Below, piece by piece: positions 37,301 to 46,047 of a DNA stretch of 64,000 nt. This stretch comes from an uncultured Prevotellaceae bacterium (lineage in GTDB: Bacteria > Bacteroidota > Bacteroidia > Bacteroidales > Bacteroidaceae), in the NCBI GenBank assembly GCA_900543815.1, contig UQST01000002.1, forward strand, positions 1 through 64,000. The letters run 5' to 3'. Both the position numbers and the translations under genes were made by a program. Position 1 is the first letter of the stretch, and the number at the start of each line of letters is the position of its first letter. The notes below the pieces were generated by a model. That model was not told the DNA's origin. It did no database searches and was given only the letters and a program-made list of their open reading frames with translations.

Positions 37301-38269
37301 GCAGGCGATGACTCGTGGGTGCTGATTGACGAGCAGACGGGCGACAGTCCGTTGCCTGCCGCCAACCACACCCTGTGCGATTACATGCTGCTCCATGCCG
37401 TCACCGACCTGCAGATGGCGAGTGCCGAGGCCAGCGTGCCTGTGGGCGGCAGCGTGCAGCTGCAGGTGGAGGTCAAGCCTCGCAGCATGAGTGCGATACC
37501 CCTGCAGTGGAACAGCAGCAACGAGGCTGTGGCCACGGTGGATGCTTCGGGTAGGGTGACAGCCCGGTCGCTGGGGCGCTGCGTGGTGACGGTCCAGTCG
37601 CCCGACTACACCCCGCTCATCGCCGAATGCGAGCTTTCGGTGGTGCGCGAGCAGCCGGGCTTCCGCTATTTCCTGCTTGCCATCGATGGTGTACAGGGCG
37701 GCCACACCGTGCAGATGGCCGAGCTGGACCTGCTCGATGCGGCCGGTACGGAGCACGCACCGCTGAGCATGTATGCATCTGATGCCGAGGGCTATACCCA
37801 TGAAGGCCCCGAGAATGTGGTAGATGGCAACCTTGACACCAAGTGGTGCGGCCCTCTCAAGCAGACCGCCTGCCTCTATCTCGATGCCGGCATGCCCCTG
37901 CGCCCATCGGCCTACCGTTTCTATACGGCTGGTGATGCACAGACCTACGCCATGCGCAATCCCTCGTCGTGGAGGCTCTATGGCAGCAACACGCCCCTGA
38001 CCACGCCCGATGACGCGGGGTGGGTGCTCCTTGACCAGCACATCGATGATGCCTCCATCGGGGCGGTCAACCAGGCTCCGTTTGACTTCCCGATAGACTA
38101 CAGCCAGGTGCCCGACGGCATCAATGGCATCGCGGAGGACGCTCCTGATGGTGCAGGAAAACGCTTCCAGGGCGTGTATGACCTGTTGGGCAGACGCTGG
38201 CAGAGCAGTCAGGAGGCTCAAAAAGCGAACAGAATCATCCTCAGCGGCGGCAGAAAAGTGGTAAAGTAA
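34373..38269 (+). CDS. Giant secreted CotH-kinase/discoidin/GLUG/Big_2 protein
   Basis: A 1298-residue secreted protein. The ATG at 34373 begins MNMFWKSCALLAALLLGG, a signal peptide. Order of modules: F5/8 discoidin-like (about 30-165), CotH-type kinase domain (about 200-560) with RVRGNYSATHVNKPYRIKF near 212 and GPVWDNDLALDND near 443 (the conserved WDxD metal-binding motif), GLUG-type repeats (about 577-835), discoidin-like (about 870-1005), Big_2 Ig-like (about 1010-1090, NSSNEAVATVDASGRVTA), discoidin-like (about 1095-1250), and a tail GVYDLLGRRWQ...LSGGRKVVK resembling a sorting signal. CotH proteins are atypical protein kinases; a secreted one tied to glycan-binding modules is notable. 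Whether it phosphorylates anything is unknown. Confidence 0.85.
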   Translation: MNMFWKSCALLAALLLGGAHTAFGQGVEPLLQGSIISSGDKESASRAFDGDISTYYSAGSPDFQWVGLDLGKPHVITHIAFTPRQGSAEGAGRMLLSLFEGANRPDFMDAVPLYLIGDTPAQGSATSVDVHVSRGFRYVRYVGAAGSFCEVAELAFYGREGAGDDSRFYQVTALPTLSIHVADGAVPEQKGQDFESRITITYEGGTLIQEYPILTRVRGNYSATHVNKPYRIKFNDGRSHHMLHGSARDESPAKAKKWTLINNYGDKTLIRNNVAYEVSRRVGMPFTPWCRCVDVILNGDYRGCYQLTDYVGLDKNRINIAKMDDTSTDSVSITGGYLLEMNGYAAQDPVNFTSRHGNPISVNDPDKKDIQPCQYNYIRNYFNAMEDRVFAPDYADRHSGYRRMLDLNTFLRYFLACEYNGNTDMLWQVFMYKQRADSLIYTGPVWDNDLALDNDRAVYPGNRREEWTYKVRQAGQWGVLVSRVLSDPNALAQLQLIWAQLRRDSLFTAQEMGAYVDSLRTLVRESQRLNFLRWPYLTQMLHCNPLVWGTWDAEVDVVRNYVQGRVAWMDRKLNYRSLQRRDGVYQIASPWDMCAFSRMVAGGETGARAQLLCDLDMTELDTLFAPIGTAEAPFTGSFAGGGHTIDGLTLAGESQVALFAHVADGARVADLFLGSRSQVHGTDYVAALAGIVHSGTFIMERCGNQAAVTADGHNAAALVARVCAGADLVLRDCYNVGAVSAGSKASAMVAWSEGDVLMRRCYNAGRLRGEVPVAEFAVTEGKFQVTDCYDTFAYQVTHVRPATVQSGALCHLLAGSDPDSPWRQNINNVRARDLHPVPVASHGRVYQDGGRYTNILPTAARYRYYKYEVTAVQAGTLIQMAEFDLLDADLQPVPALSIYAGTPSTISHEDWSNLADGSMDTKYCSAFSGRASFFFDAGSEVEPFGYRIGTANDAAANAGRNPLCWTLSGSNTCTADAGDDSWVLIDEQTGDSPLPAANHTLCDYMLLHAVTDLQMASAEASVPVGGSVQLQVEVKPRSMSAIPLQWNSSNEAVATVDASGRVTARSLGRCVVTVQSPDYTPLIAECELSVVREQPGFRYFLLAIDGVQGGHTVQMAELDLLDAAGTEHAPLSMYASDAEGYTHEGPENVVDGNLDTKWCGPLKQTACLYLDAGMPLRPSAYRFYTAGDAQTYAMRNPSSWRLYGSNTPLTTPDDAGWVLLDQHIDDASIGAVNQAPFDFPIDYSQVPDGINGIAEDAPDGAGKRFQGVYDLLGRRWQSSQEAQKANRIILSGGRKVVK

Positions 38270-38354
38270 CGCATAAAATCAGATAAAGTGTTAAACTGTG
38301 TTAACTGACGCATAAAAGTGTATAGAGCATGAGAGTAAGGATATTTGAATTTGC

Positions 38355-38362
38355 TAACTTTG
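38355..38362 (+). promoter_or_regulatory. -7 box for the discoidin-repeat protein gene
   Basis: TAACTTTG, 156 bp before the ATG at 38518. The leader contains a dyad GTCATTCATGAC near 38416-38427. Confidence 0.55.
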
Positions 38363-38517
38363 TGAGTGGAGATGCGCAATTCGCTTTCGGGGGGATTTAG
38401 GCATGTTGCCAGGTGTCATTCATGACGTTCCTGCAGACCCAGGATGATGCTGGGGACAACTGATGAAGATATATATTGACTTACATAACCATATTATTAA
38501 CGCAAAACAAATCAGAG

Positions 38518-41500
38518 ATGAAGAGATTTACACTATCTCGTCTTGTGTATGCGACAGCTTTTGCTTGTGCGATGCTGTTGTGTGCTCAAGGTGTGCAAGC
38601 GGCTGTGACCATCACAGCCTTAAGCGGAACAGGAGGAACGGGGGGCGAAGGCTTTCCCAGTTTAGTAGATGGAAAGGCATCTACCAAGATGGGGCACAGC
38701 TTCATGAAGGACAATGCCGACCCTGCCTACATCATTATGAAGACCTCGGAGCCTATCGTTCCATCAACCTATTTCCTGGTTACCGGCAACGATACCAAGA
38801 GCAATCCTAACCGCAACTGGGAGGATTGGACCATCAGCGCAGCCAACTTCGCGTCGGATGCGGAGGCTGTTGTGGAGGCCAACTGGACGGTCATCGATGA
38901 CCGCAAGGGCGAGATTCTTCCTGCCGAGAACCAGGCAGGAGTGGATTTCACATTCAACAAGGCCGATGGAACCACCGCTTATCAGTACTACATGATCAAG
39001 ATTACACGTGCTGTGAACGGCGCTACGGATGTGTGGTTGCAGATGAGTGAGTTTGGTTTCGGAACCAGCGAGGCATTCTTCAATGCTGCACCTCTGGGCT
39101 ATTCCATACTGGGTGGAACACGCTGGGACGGCAGTGGGGAGAGCCTGAACAAGCTGTTTGATGGCAACATCAGCACCAAGTGGGGTACAGGTTTAGAGCA
39201 GAGCGCCGACTACGGCAAGGACGGTAAGGGTGCCTATGCAATATTCAAGACCACCCGACCCATTGCTCCTACATACTACAAGCTGGTGACTGGAATCGAC
39301 AACGCATCCTGGAACCATCGCAACTGGAAGGATTATCGGATCTATGCCATAGCCGAAGCGGATGAGAGCAAAGTGACCCGCAATGCCGAGGGCTGGGTGC
39401 TCCTCGATGACAAGAGCGTCACTGAGGAGGTGCTGCCAGACAAGAACTGTTTCACAGTCTTCCTGACACCGTCTGAGGAGAACAGCACTAAATATACCTA
39501 CTTCAAGATAGAGGTGGCATCCATACAGAGTGGTGCAGGATATATGCAGATGAGTGAGTTCGCACTGGGCGACGCTGCTCAGTTTGCCAACGACCGCGAA
39601 GCTGTCTATCAGGAAGCACTCAAGGCTGTAGATGACAACAAAGTGTTCCAGCAGTCGCTCAAGGACAGTTACAAGAGTTCACTCTCGTCCCTGAACACCT
39701 GCACCGACATCTTCGCCATGCAGCAGCACAAGAGCGTGATAGACGGACTGCTCTCTGATATCAATGTCAGCATTGCAGCTTATGAGAAACTGGCTTCTGC
39801 CTTGGAGAACCTGAAACTCCACTACGAGAATCACACCTGCATCACAGGCAATGGCCGCAAGGTCGTGGGCGACTATATCAACGAGTCCATCGCTCCCAAC
39901 AGCCTCTATCCACGTGGCTCTTATCCCTATATCGTGGCCAATGCAGAACTCGACGTCGATGCCGTGACTGCGGAGGTACGTGCCGTGGGAGAGATGTTGG
40001 AGCTGTATGCAAGCGATATGATAGAGGGTGCCATCGATTGTACTCTCACGGCGGTCAACGGTACGGAGACCAATACAAACGAGGGACCTGGCTTCCTCTT
40101 TGATAAGGACCAGGAGACCAAGTGGTGTACTACAGATAATGCATCGGTCTTCGTGATATTCTCTGCCAGCGAGCCCATTGCTCCCACATTCTATAAGTTG
40201 ATTACAGCAAACGATACCCAGAACAATCCCGGCCGCAACTGGAAGACCTGGAAGATATATGGTGCCAACTTCGCAAACGTGGAGGCTGCCGAGAAGGACG
40301 CAGAGGGATGGGTGCTCCTCGACGAGAAGACTAACATCGGAAAGGACCAACTGCCCGCTGCCAAGTTTGCAACTGCATTCTTCCAGCTCTCCAAGCCTTC
40401 GGCCACACAGTATCAGTACTTCAAGATTGAGGTGGAGGCACTCATGAGCGGAACCACTCAGCAGATGTCTGAATTTGCCTTCGGAAACGATGCCAACCGC
40501 ATCCTCTACCGCAATGAGAAGTATGCCGAGATGGCTGCATTCAATACCGATATGCTGGCACAGCGCTCGCTGGTGGATGAGTACAAGGCTGCTTTGGCAC
40601 AGTTGAAGAGCTGCACCAGCATCTCCGAAGTGGGAACACTGGTGACTAAGCTCAATGACCTGCAGGGGAAAATCAACTCCAGCGCCGAGCTCTATGCCAA
40701 GTATGACTCTGTGTATAACGAACTGGTGGCCAACGCAGCCTTCTTCGCCGACTTTGCCACACTGGACAATCTGGTCAAGGGCTACGTTGAGAAGAACGAG
40801 GCACCAGGCTCCACCTACCGCAACGGTACACATGCCTATATAGCCGAAAACTGCCAGCTCGACAATGCCGGCATCAAGGCAGAGACCACTTACCTCGGTA
40901 CATTGATTGCCTCAATACAGGACGAGGAGACCACACGCTTCATCATATTGGACGGCAACGGCCAATGGAACGACAACGAAAGCTGGAGCAAGCTTCTCGA
41001 CAATGACTATGAGACCAAGTGGGGATGCACTGTCAACAGCAGCAATCCGCCTTACGTCATCTTCCGCGCCGTCAAGCCCGTCAACCCCTACTTCTATACA
41101 TTGAACACCGGAGGCGACACCGAGAAGTTTGCCGGCCGCAACTGGAGCACCTGGAAGATATATGCAGCCAACTTCGCAGGCGATGGAGAGGCTACCAAGG
41201 ATGCCGCAGGATGGGTATTGGTTGACGAGAAGACCGGCGTCGGGCAGAACCGTCTGAAGCCCACAAACAACACTGCCTCGTACTTCGGATTCAGCTCAGA
41301 GACCACCACTGAATACACTTACTACAAGCTCGTAGTGGAGAAGCCGTTCAGTGGCGACGGCCAGCAGATGCAGGAGCTGCACTTTGGAACACCCGAAGAA
41401 TTCCAGATCGTTCGCGAAGACTATAAGACGCAAGCCAATGACTTCAACACTGACGTGGTGTGCGAGCAGCGCTTGCTTGACCGTTACAGCGAGCAGATAG

Positions 41501-43440
41501 AGGGTATCGACGAGATTGTCAACATGGAGGTACTCTTCCGCGCTTATGACGGCATCGTCAACCTGCAGGACAGCATAAAGGCTTCGGTTGCCTCTTATCA
41601 GAGCTACATCGATGCTGTGGATGCACTGAAAAACTATGTGAAGCAGAATCCCCAATTGACGGGAGCCGCCCTCGACCGCATCAACAGCTATGTGGGCGAT
41701 GAGGCCATCGAGCCTTCAGAGGACCTCTTTGCACAGGGCTCTTATGCTTACATCGTCGAGGAGCGCCTGCTCAACGACTCTCTCCTGCGTGAGGAAATCT
41801 CCTTCGTGGAGTCTATGAAGAGGGCTCTCGTGACAGAGGGCTACGTTGCCGGTACCGAGATTACCCCGATGGTCATCGATCCCAGCCTGGCTAAGGGCGG
41901 TATGGGATGGAGCCAGTTCGCCTTCTCTTACGGCACTTATAATGGTATGTCAGCAGGTGAGTTCTGCAACGAAAAGCGCATCTTCGACATCCATCAGACA
42001 CTCACCGGACTCAAGGATGGTTATTACGAGGTGCGCATCAACGCAGCCTTCCGTCCTGCGGGCGACACTACAAGTACCAACTATCGCGCCATCGTCTATG
42101 CCAACGACGCCCAGATATATGCACCCACAGTATATGAGGAGAGAGTGGATGTTGCACAGGCTGTTGACGGTGAGAACTGTTATATCAGCGGTTCAATACC
42201 CGACAAGGCCATCCGCGACGCCGTGACAGGCGACACTCTGAGCTATGTCATCTGGGGCGTGAACGGAAGCTGTGTGGCTTTCAAGGCTGGCCGTTACGAG
42301 AATGTGCTCGTTGTCAAGGTGACCGATGGCCGTTTGACTTTCGGAATGAAGAACGAGGGAACCCCCGACAACGCCAATGGCAAGGGTGACTGGAGCGCAA
42401 TGGGCAACACCCGCATCTTCTATCTGGGCAATGAGGAGACCGATGAGGTGAATGCCGCATTCGACCGCGCTCTGGCATGCCAGGCAAAGCGTGCCGCCGT
42501 GCTCAACGCTTATGTGGCCGACGATATCAATAACTTCAAGCATACACCCAACTTCAGTCAGGCTGAGCGCAACGCTGCCACCGAGGCCGCTGCCGCTTCC
42601 GAGACTGCCACCACTGTGGTTGCCAAGGCTGAGCTGCAGGCTACCTTCAGTGCCCTGTGCGACCAGATCAACGCTACCAAGGATGCCTACATCGTGGCCA
42701 AGGACGGTATGCAGAAGGTATATGACAAGTGGATGAACAATACCGCTATGGTCAACCAGTCGGCGCTCGAGGCTGACATCTTCAACATGCAGGACAATCT
42801 GCTGGGTGGCATCTATGATGAAGCCGGTGCTCTTGCCGCCAAGGAGGCCATCTATGCCAAGTGGCCCGACTATCTGACTGTAACGAACGCTGCCGATATG
42901 GGCTATTTCGAGGACGAACCATTCTCCTACGTAATCACTGCCGCCAGCAGCCGTCCCTATGTGCTTGCTACTGGTGCCTACGAGGCACTCGACTCCACCA
43001 AGACAGTTCTCAAGTTTGAGTATAAGAGCGAGGCCAATCTGACAGGCAGCCGATTCTACTTCGGCACACCTTCTCTCGTGGCCACCCAGACTCTGGATGC
43101 CGATGGCTTTGCCGCTTCAAGCGACTGGAAGACCGTGTATTTCTACATTGCTCCTGCACTGGAGAAGTGGTCATTCGGTGACCTTGAGGATATCCTGCGC
43201 TTCGACCTGGGTTCTGACGTGACCGAGGGAACAGTCATCAGCCTGCGTCACATGCAATACATCAGCAAGGAGCAGGCCGATGCCGAGGGTGCTGAATACA
43301 CATGGCCCACAGGCATCAACACCGTGGAGGAGAAGGCCGCTCCTGCCGTGAAGGGCATCTTCAACCTCTCAGGTCAGCGTGTCAGCCGCACCGTGAAGGG
43401 CGTCTACATCATCAACGGCCGTAAGGTACTGGTGAAGTAA
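38518..43440 (+). CDS. Giant secreted protein with four discoidin-like repeats and sorting-type tail
   Basis: A 1640-residue secreted protein. The ATG at 38518 starts a signal peptide (MKRFTLSRLVYATAFACAML). Four related F5/8 discoidin-like units start near residues 31, 194, 506 and 806. Each has a DGxxxTKW/TKM strand, a RNWxxWxIxxAxF strand, GWVLLDxK and a closing QMSEFxFG. They are separated by helical linkers. A further beta domain (about 1110-1285, with LKDGYYEVRINAAFRP and CVAFKAGRYENVLVVKV) belongs to the same type as two modules of the 1525-residue protein. The tail IFNLSGQRV...GVYIINGRKVLVK is almost the same as in that protein. No catalytic domain is seen; probably a glycan-binding surface protein. 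Confidence 0.85.
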   Translation: MKRFTLSRLVYATAFACAMLLCAQGVQAAVTITALSGTGGTGGEGFPSLVDGKASTKMGHSFMKDNADPAYIIMKTSEPIVPSTYFLVTGNDTKSNPNRNWEDWTISAANFASDAEAVVEANWTVIDDRKGEILPAENQAGVDFTFNKADGTTAYQYYMIKITRAVNGATDVWLQMSEFGFGTSEAFFNAAPLGYSILGGTRWDGSGESLNKLFDGNISTKWGTGLEQSADYGKDGKGAYAIFKTTRPIAPTYYKLVTGIDNASWNHRNWKDYRIYAIAEADESKVTRNAEGWVLLDDKSVTEEVLPDKNCFTVFLTPSEENSTKYTYFKIEVASIQSGAGYMQMSEFALGDAAQFANDREAVYQEALKAVDDNKVFQQSLKDSYKSSLSSLNTCTDIFAMQQHKSVIDGLLSDINVSIAAYEKLASALENLKLHYENHTCITGNGRKVVGDYINESIAPNSLYPRGSYPYIVANAELDVDAVTAEVRAVGEMLELYASDMIEGAIDCTLTAVNGTETNTNEGPGFLFDKDQETKWCTTDNASVFVIFSASEPIAPTFYKLITANDTQNNPGRNWKTWKIYGANFANVEAAEKDAEGWVLLDEKTNIGKDQLPAAKFATAFFQLSKPSATQYQYFKIEVEALMSGTTQQMSEFAFGNDANRILYRNEKYAEMAAFNTDMLAQRSLVDEYKAALAQLKSCTSISEVGTLVTKLNDLQGKINSSAELYAKYDSVYNELVANAAFFADFATLDNLVKGYVEKNEAPGSTYRNGTHAYIAENCQLDNAGIKAETTYLGTLIASIQDEETTRFIILDGNGQWNDNESWSKLLDNDYETKWGCTVNSSNPPYVIFRAVKPVNPYFYTLNTGGDTEKFAGRNWSTWKIYAANFAGDGEATKDAAGWVLVDEKTGVGQNRLKPTNNTASYFGFSSETTTEYTYYKLVVEKPFSGDGQQMQELHFGTPEEFQIVREDYKTQANDFNTDVVCEQRLLDRYSEQIEGIDEIVNMEVLFRAYDGIVNLQDSIKASVASYQSYIDAVDALKNYVKQNPQLTGAALDRINSYVGDEAIEPSEDLFAQGSYAYIVEERLLNDSLLREEISFVESMKRALVTEGYVAGTEITPMVIDPSLAKGGMGWSQFAFSYGTYNGMSAGEFCNEKRIFDIHQTLTGLKDGYYEVRINAAFRPAGDTTSTNYRAIVYANDAQIYAPTVYEERVDVAQAVDGENCYISGSIPDKAIRDAVTGDTLSYVIWGVNGSCVAFKAGRYENVLVVKVTDGRLTFGMKNEGTPDNANGKGDWSAMGNTRIFYLGNEETDEVNAAFDRALACQAKRAAVLNAYVADDINNFKHTPNFSQAERNAATEAAAASETATTVVAKAELQATFSALCDQINATKDAYIVAKDGMQKVYDKWMNNTAMVNQSALEADIFNMQDNLLGGIYDEAGALAAKEAIYAKWPDYLTVTNAADMGYFEDEPFSYVITAASSRPYVLATGAYEALDSTKTVLKFEYKSEANLTGSRFYFGTPSLVATQTLDADGFAASSDWKTVYFYIAPALEKWSFGDLEDILRFDLGSDVTEGTVISLRHMQYISKEQADAEGAEYTWPTGINTVEEKAAPAVKGIFNLSGQRVSRTVKGVYIINGRKVLVK

Positions 43441-43458
43441 TCCCATTCCTATATTATC

Positions 43459-43502
43459 CATTCTACCGGCCAACCCGCAAGGGGAGGCCGGTAGAATGCT
43501 TT
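43459..43502 (+). terminator. Intrinsic terminator
   Basis: CATTCTACCGGCC (43459-43471) and its exact complement (43486-43498), a 13-bp stem, followed by CTTTC. It separates the discoidin-repeat gene from the fasciclin lipoprotein gene. Confidence 0.75.
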
Positions 43503-43541
43503 CACCAATCGATGCAACAATAATCCAAACAACCATTATCC

Positions 43542-45689
43542 ATGCGAAAGTATCTCTTCTCAATAATGTCGGCGCTCCTCCTGCTTGCTTCATGCACCGA
43601 GCATATCGACACCTCGGCACGATACGTCTTCAAGCAGCACACCATGGCAAGCTATCTGGAGGCCCACGCAGTGTATTCCGAGTATCTGGCATTGACGAAG
43701 AAGGTGGCCATGAGCGACGTTTCGGCCACCACCGTATATCAGATACTCACGGCCCGAGGCAACTATACATGCTTCGCCCCAACCAATGAGGCCATCCACT
43801 CCTACCTGCAGTCTCTGGTGGCAGAAGGCCTTATCTCATCTCCCTCATGGGACTCCTTTGCCGACAGCACCAAGCTCGATTCCATTCGCAAGGTGATTGT
43901 CAAGAACAGCATCATCGATGGGGGAGACGTAGAGACGCAGCGCTACACCATGGCACAGTTCCCCACAGTGAACAACGCCGAGTTCCCCTTGCCCAACCTC
44001 AACGACAAGAGGCTCACTTATTACTCCCCCGAAGACTATCCCGACAGCATCTATATCAACCGCGACTGCCCTATCGACGAGAAGAATCGCGACATCCAGG
44101 TCATCAATGGTGTGCTCTTCCAGATGCACAAGGTCATTGCGCCTACTGACATGACCTGCGCCGCCTACTTGCGCAACGTCATCGAGAAGGGCACCGACGG
44201 CTATCTCACCTTTGCCAAGTGTGTGCTGGCCTGTGGGCTGATGGACACTCTGTCGGCTGTGAGAGACGAGACCTATGAGCGACTCTACCAGACGAATGCC
44301 ATCCCCGACCTGGAGAAATACATGAGTGCAGGCTTCAGCGACAAGTCGGGCAACAGCGAGTCTGATGCCTTGGCACCCGAACACCGCAAGTACGGATTCA
44401 CTATCTTTGCCGAGACCGATGCGTTCTGGCGTGAGCAGGGCATTGATCCTACGGCCAACGATGTGCCCCAGCAGGTCATGCGCTGGGTGCTCGACCGTCA
44501 CCAGTACTCCGATGAGGATGTATTCACCACCGATGCGGATTTCCGCTCTGAAGGCAATCTGCTCAATCAGTGGGTCACCTATCACATACTCCCCATGCGC
44601 CTGCAGGCCAACAAGCTGGTGTATCACTGCAACGAGTTGGGCTACAGCATCAGCAATCCCTACCGCTACACCCTGCCCGTGGTGGAGTGGTATGCCACCA
44701 TGGGCAAGCCGCGTCTGCTGAAGATTATCGAGACCAAGGAGAGCAAAGGAGTGTATCTCAACCGCTTCCCCAACCTCGACAACGGCATCAAGGGAACGGG
44801 CTTCGAGCTCAGTTGTGACCCTGACAAGGAGGGAGCCTACGTAGATCGTTCGGGCGACCTCACCATTGTCAATGACGTGGAGAACGCCTGCATCTATCCC
44901 CTCAGCACGCCCATCGCCTATGACGATGCCGTGCGCAACAACCTCCATCGCGAGCGCATCCGCTTCGACGGTATGGCACTCTTCCCCGAGGCAGCCACCA
45001 ACGGCATACGCCGAGCCGAATCCACCGAGGACCGCTACCAGCATGTGTATATCCCCGCTGACAAGTACTACCGCTACTTCAGCAACATGCGCATCATGAG
45101 CGACGATACCAACTTCATCTACTTCAACGGCTACCGTGTCAACTGGGCCAACTATACCCAGGACGAGATGAAGGCCATCGGACACTACGACATCATGTTC
45201 AAGCTCCCGCCCGTGCCGCGCAGAGGCACCTATGAACTGCGCTACAAGACCCTCGCCACAGGGGCACGCGGTATCGTGCAGATATACTTCGGCAGCAATC
45301 CCGACAACCTGCCTGTGGCAGGCATACCCATTGACATGACCAAGGGCATAGTGGATTCCTATGGCGAGGCGGCCACGTGGGCCGACCTTACCGACGAGAA
45401 CCGCGACGAGGAGGAGATAAGTGAGATAGACCACAACCTGCGCAACCATGGCCTGATGAAGAGCGCGCGCCACGAGGTGCACGAGGGCAATCCGTCACTC
45501 ACGGCACGCGACGACTCCCGCTGCTGCCGCCACATCATCGTGCGGCAGACCCTTGACCCCAACGAGACATACTACGTGCGCTTCAAGAGCGTGCTGGATT
45601 CCGACAAGAAGGAGCTCTATATGGACTACATGGAGTGGTGCCCCAAGGAGGTGTATGACAATCCCAGCAAGCCCGAGGATGTGTGGTAA
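43542..45689 (+). CDS. Fasciclin-domain lipoprotein
   Basis: A 715-residue lipoprotein: signal peptide ending in LLLLASC (lipobox, Cys18), so probably anchored in the outer membrane. Residues 35-210 fit a FAS1 (fasciclin) domain, with TVYQILTARGNYTCFAPTNE and the closing INGVLFQMHKVI. The remaining about 500 residues are beta-rich and unassigned. Fasciclin lipoproteins of Bacteroidetes often belong to glycan-uptake loci, but no SusC/SusD pair is adjacent here. Its 3' side has a terminator and then array F. Confidence 0.82.
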   Translation: MRKYLFSIMSALLLLASCTEHIDTSARYVFKQHTMASYLEAHAVYSEYLALTKKVAMSDVSATTVYQILTARGNYTCFAPTNEAIHSYLQSLVAEGLISSPSWDSFADSTKLDSIRKVIVKNSIIDGGDVETQRYTMAQFPTVNNAEFPLPNLNDKRLTYYSPEDYPDSIYINRDCPIDEKNRDIQVINGVLFQMHKVIAPTDMTCAAYLRNVIEKGTDGYLTFAKCVLACGLMDTLSAVRDETYERLYQTNAIPDLEKYMSAGFSDKSGNSESDALAPEHRKYGFTIFAETDAFWREQGIDPTANDVPQQVMRWVLDRHQYSDEDVFTTDADFRSEGNLLNQWVTYHILPMRLQANKLVYHCNELGYSISNPYRYTLPVVEWYATMGKPRLLKIIETKESKGVYLNRFPNLDNGIKGTGFELSCDPDKEGAYVDRSGDLTIVNDVENACIYPLSTPIAYDDAVRNNLHRERIRFDGMALFPEAATNGIRRAESTEDRYQHVYIPADKYYRYFSNMRIMSDDTNFIYFNGYRVNWANYTQDEMKAIGHYDIMFKLPPVPRRGTYELRYKTLATGARGIVQIYFGSNPDNLPVAGIPIDMTKGIVDSYGEAATWADLTDENRDEEEISEIDHNLRNHGLMKSARHEVHEGNPSLTARDDSRCCRHIIVRQTLDPNETYYVRFKSVLDSDKKELYMDYMEWCPKEVYDNPSKPEDVW

Positions 45690-45716
45690 GCATCCCCGCG
45701 CATAGCACTCACAGCC

Positions 45717-45753
45717 AGGCCGGATTCCGCAGTGGAGTCCGGCCTTCCTTTTT
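45717..45753 (+). terminator. Intrinsic terminator of the fasciclin gene
   Basis: AGGCCGGA (45717-45724) pairs with TCCGGCCT (45738-45745), then TCCTTTTT. Array F starts 13 bp later. Confidence 0.8.
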
Positions 45754-45765
45754 GCTCCGTCCGGT

Positions 45766-45843
45766 GCAGTGCGGTGCGATGGCTGGTGCAGCGCGGTGCG
45801 ATGCCGTGTGCAGTGCGGTGCGATGGCCTGTGCAGCGCGCTTC
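45766..45843. repeat. Four-core 22-bp-period palindromic array, locus F
   Basis: Cores at 45766, 45788, 45810 and 45832 (GCAGTGCGGTGC, GCAGCGCGGTGC, GCAGTGCGGTGC, GCAGCGCGCTTC) with spacers GATGGCTGGT, GATGCCGTGT, GATGGCCTGT. The 21-bp right flank (45844-45864) is identical to that of locus E. It lies between the terminator of the fasciclin gene and the lepB promoter. Confidence 0.92.
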
Positions 45844-45924
45844 GTTTTCTGCCCCATTGTAGGGCAGAAGGGCTGGGGGCTTCGTCCATTTCCCTTGCGA
45901 GAGGCGCTTTTGAGCCAGAAGAAC

Positions 45925-45955
45925 TTGCCAGAAAGGGAGAAAGAATGTATTTTTG
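45925..45955 (+). promoter_or_regulatory. Promoter of the lepB operon (-33 TTG, -7 TATTTTTG)
   Basis: TTG at 45925-45927 and TATTTTTG at 45948-45955, spacing 20 bp, near the Bacteroidetes norm. The lepB ATG is 92 bp downstream. Confidence 0.7.
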
Positions 45956-46047
45956 CGGTCGGTGTACCACCATTCGGAGGCTGGAGAGGCGGTTTAAGGC
46001 CCGCTTTCCGGTATGTTGGTGAGTGCCGGCAAGCAATCAAAGTGGGC

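Noticed and set aside
43845..45482. Long antisense open frame (545 codons) opposite the fasciclin gene; similar long antisense frames at 36893-38221, 21258-22661, 14532-15521 and 2624-3883
   Set aside because: High GC third positions make long antisense frames in this genome. The sense genes have signal peptides and domain motifs; the antisense frames have none.
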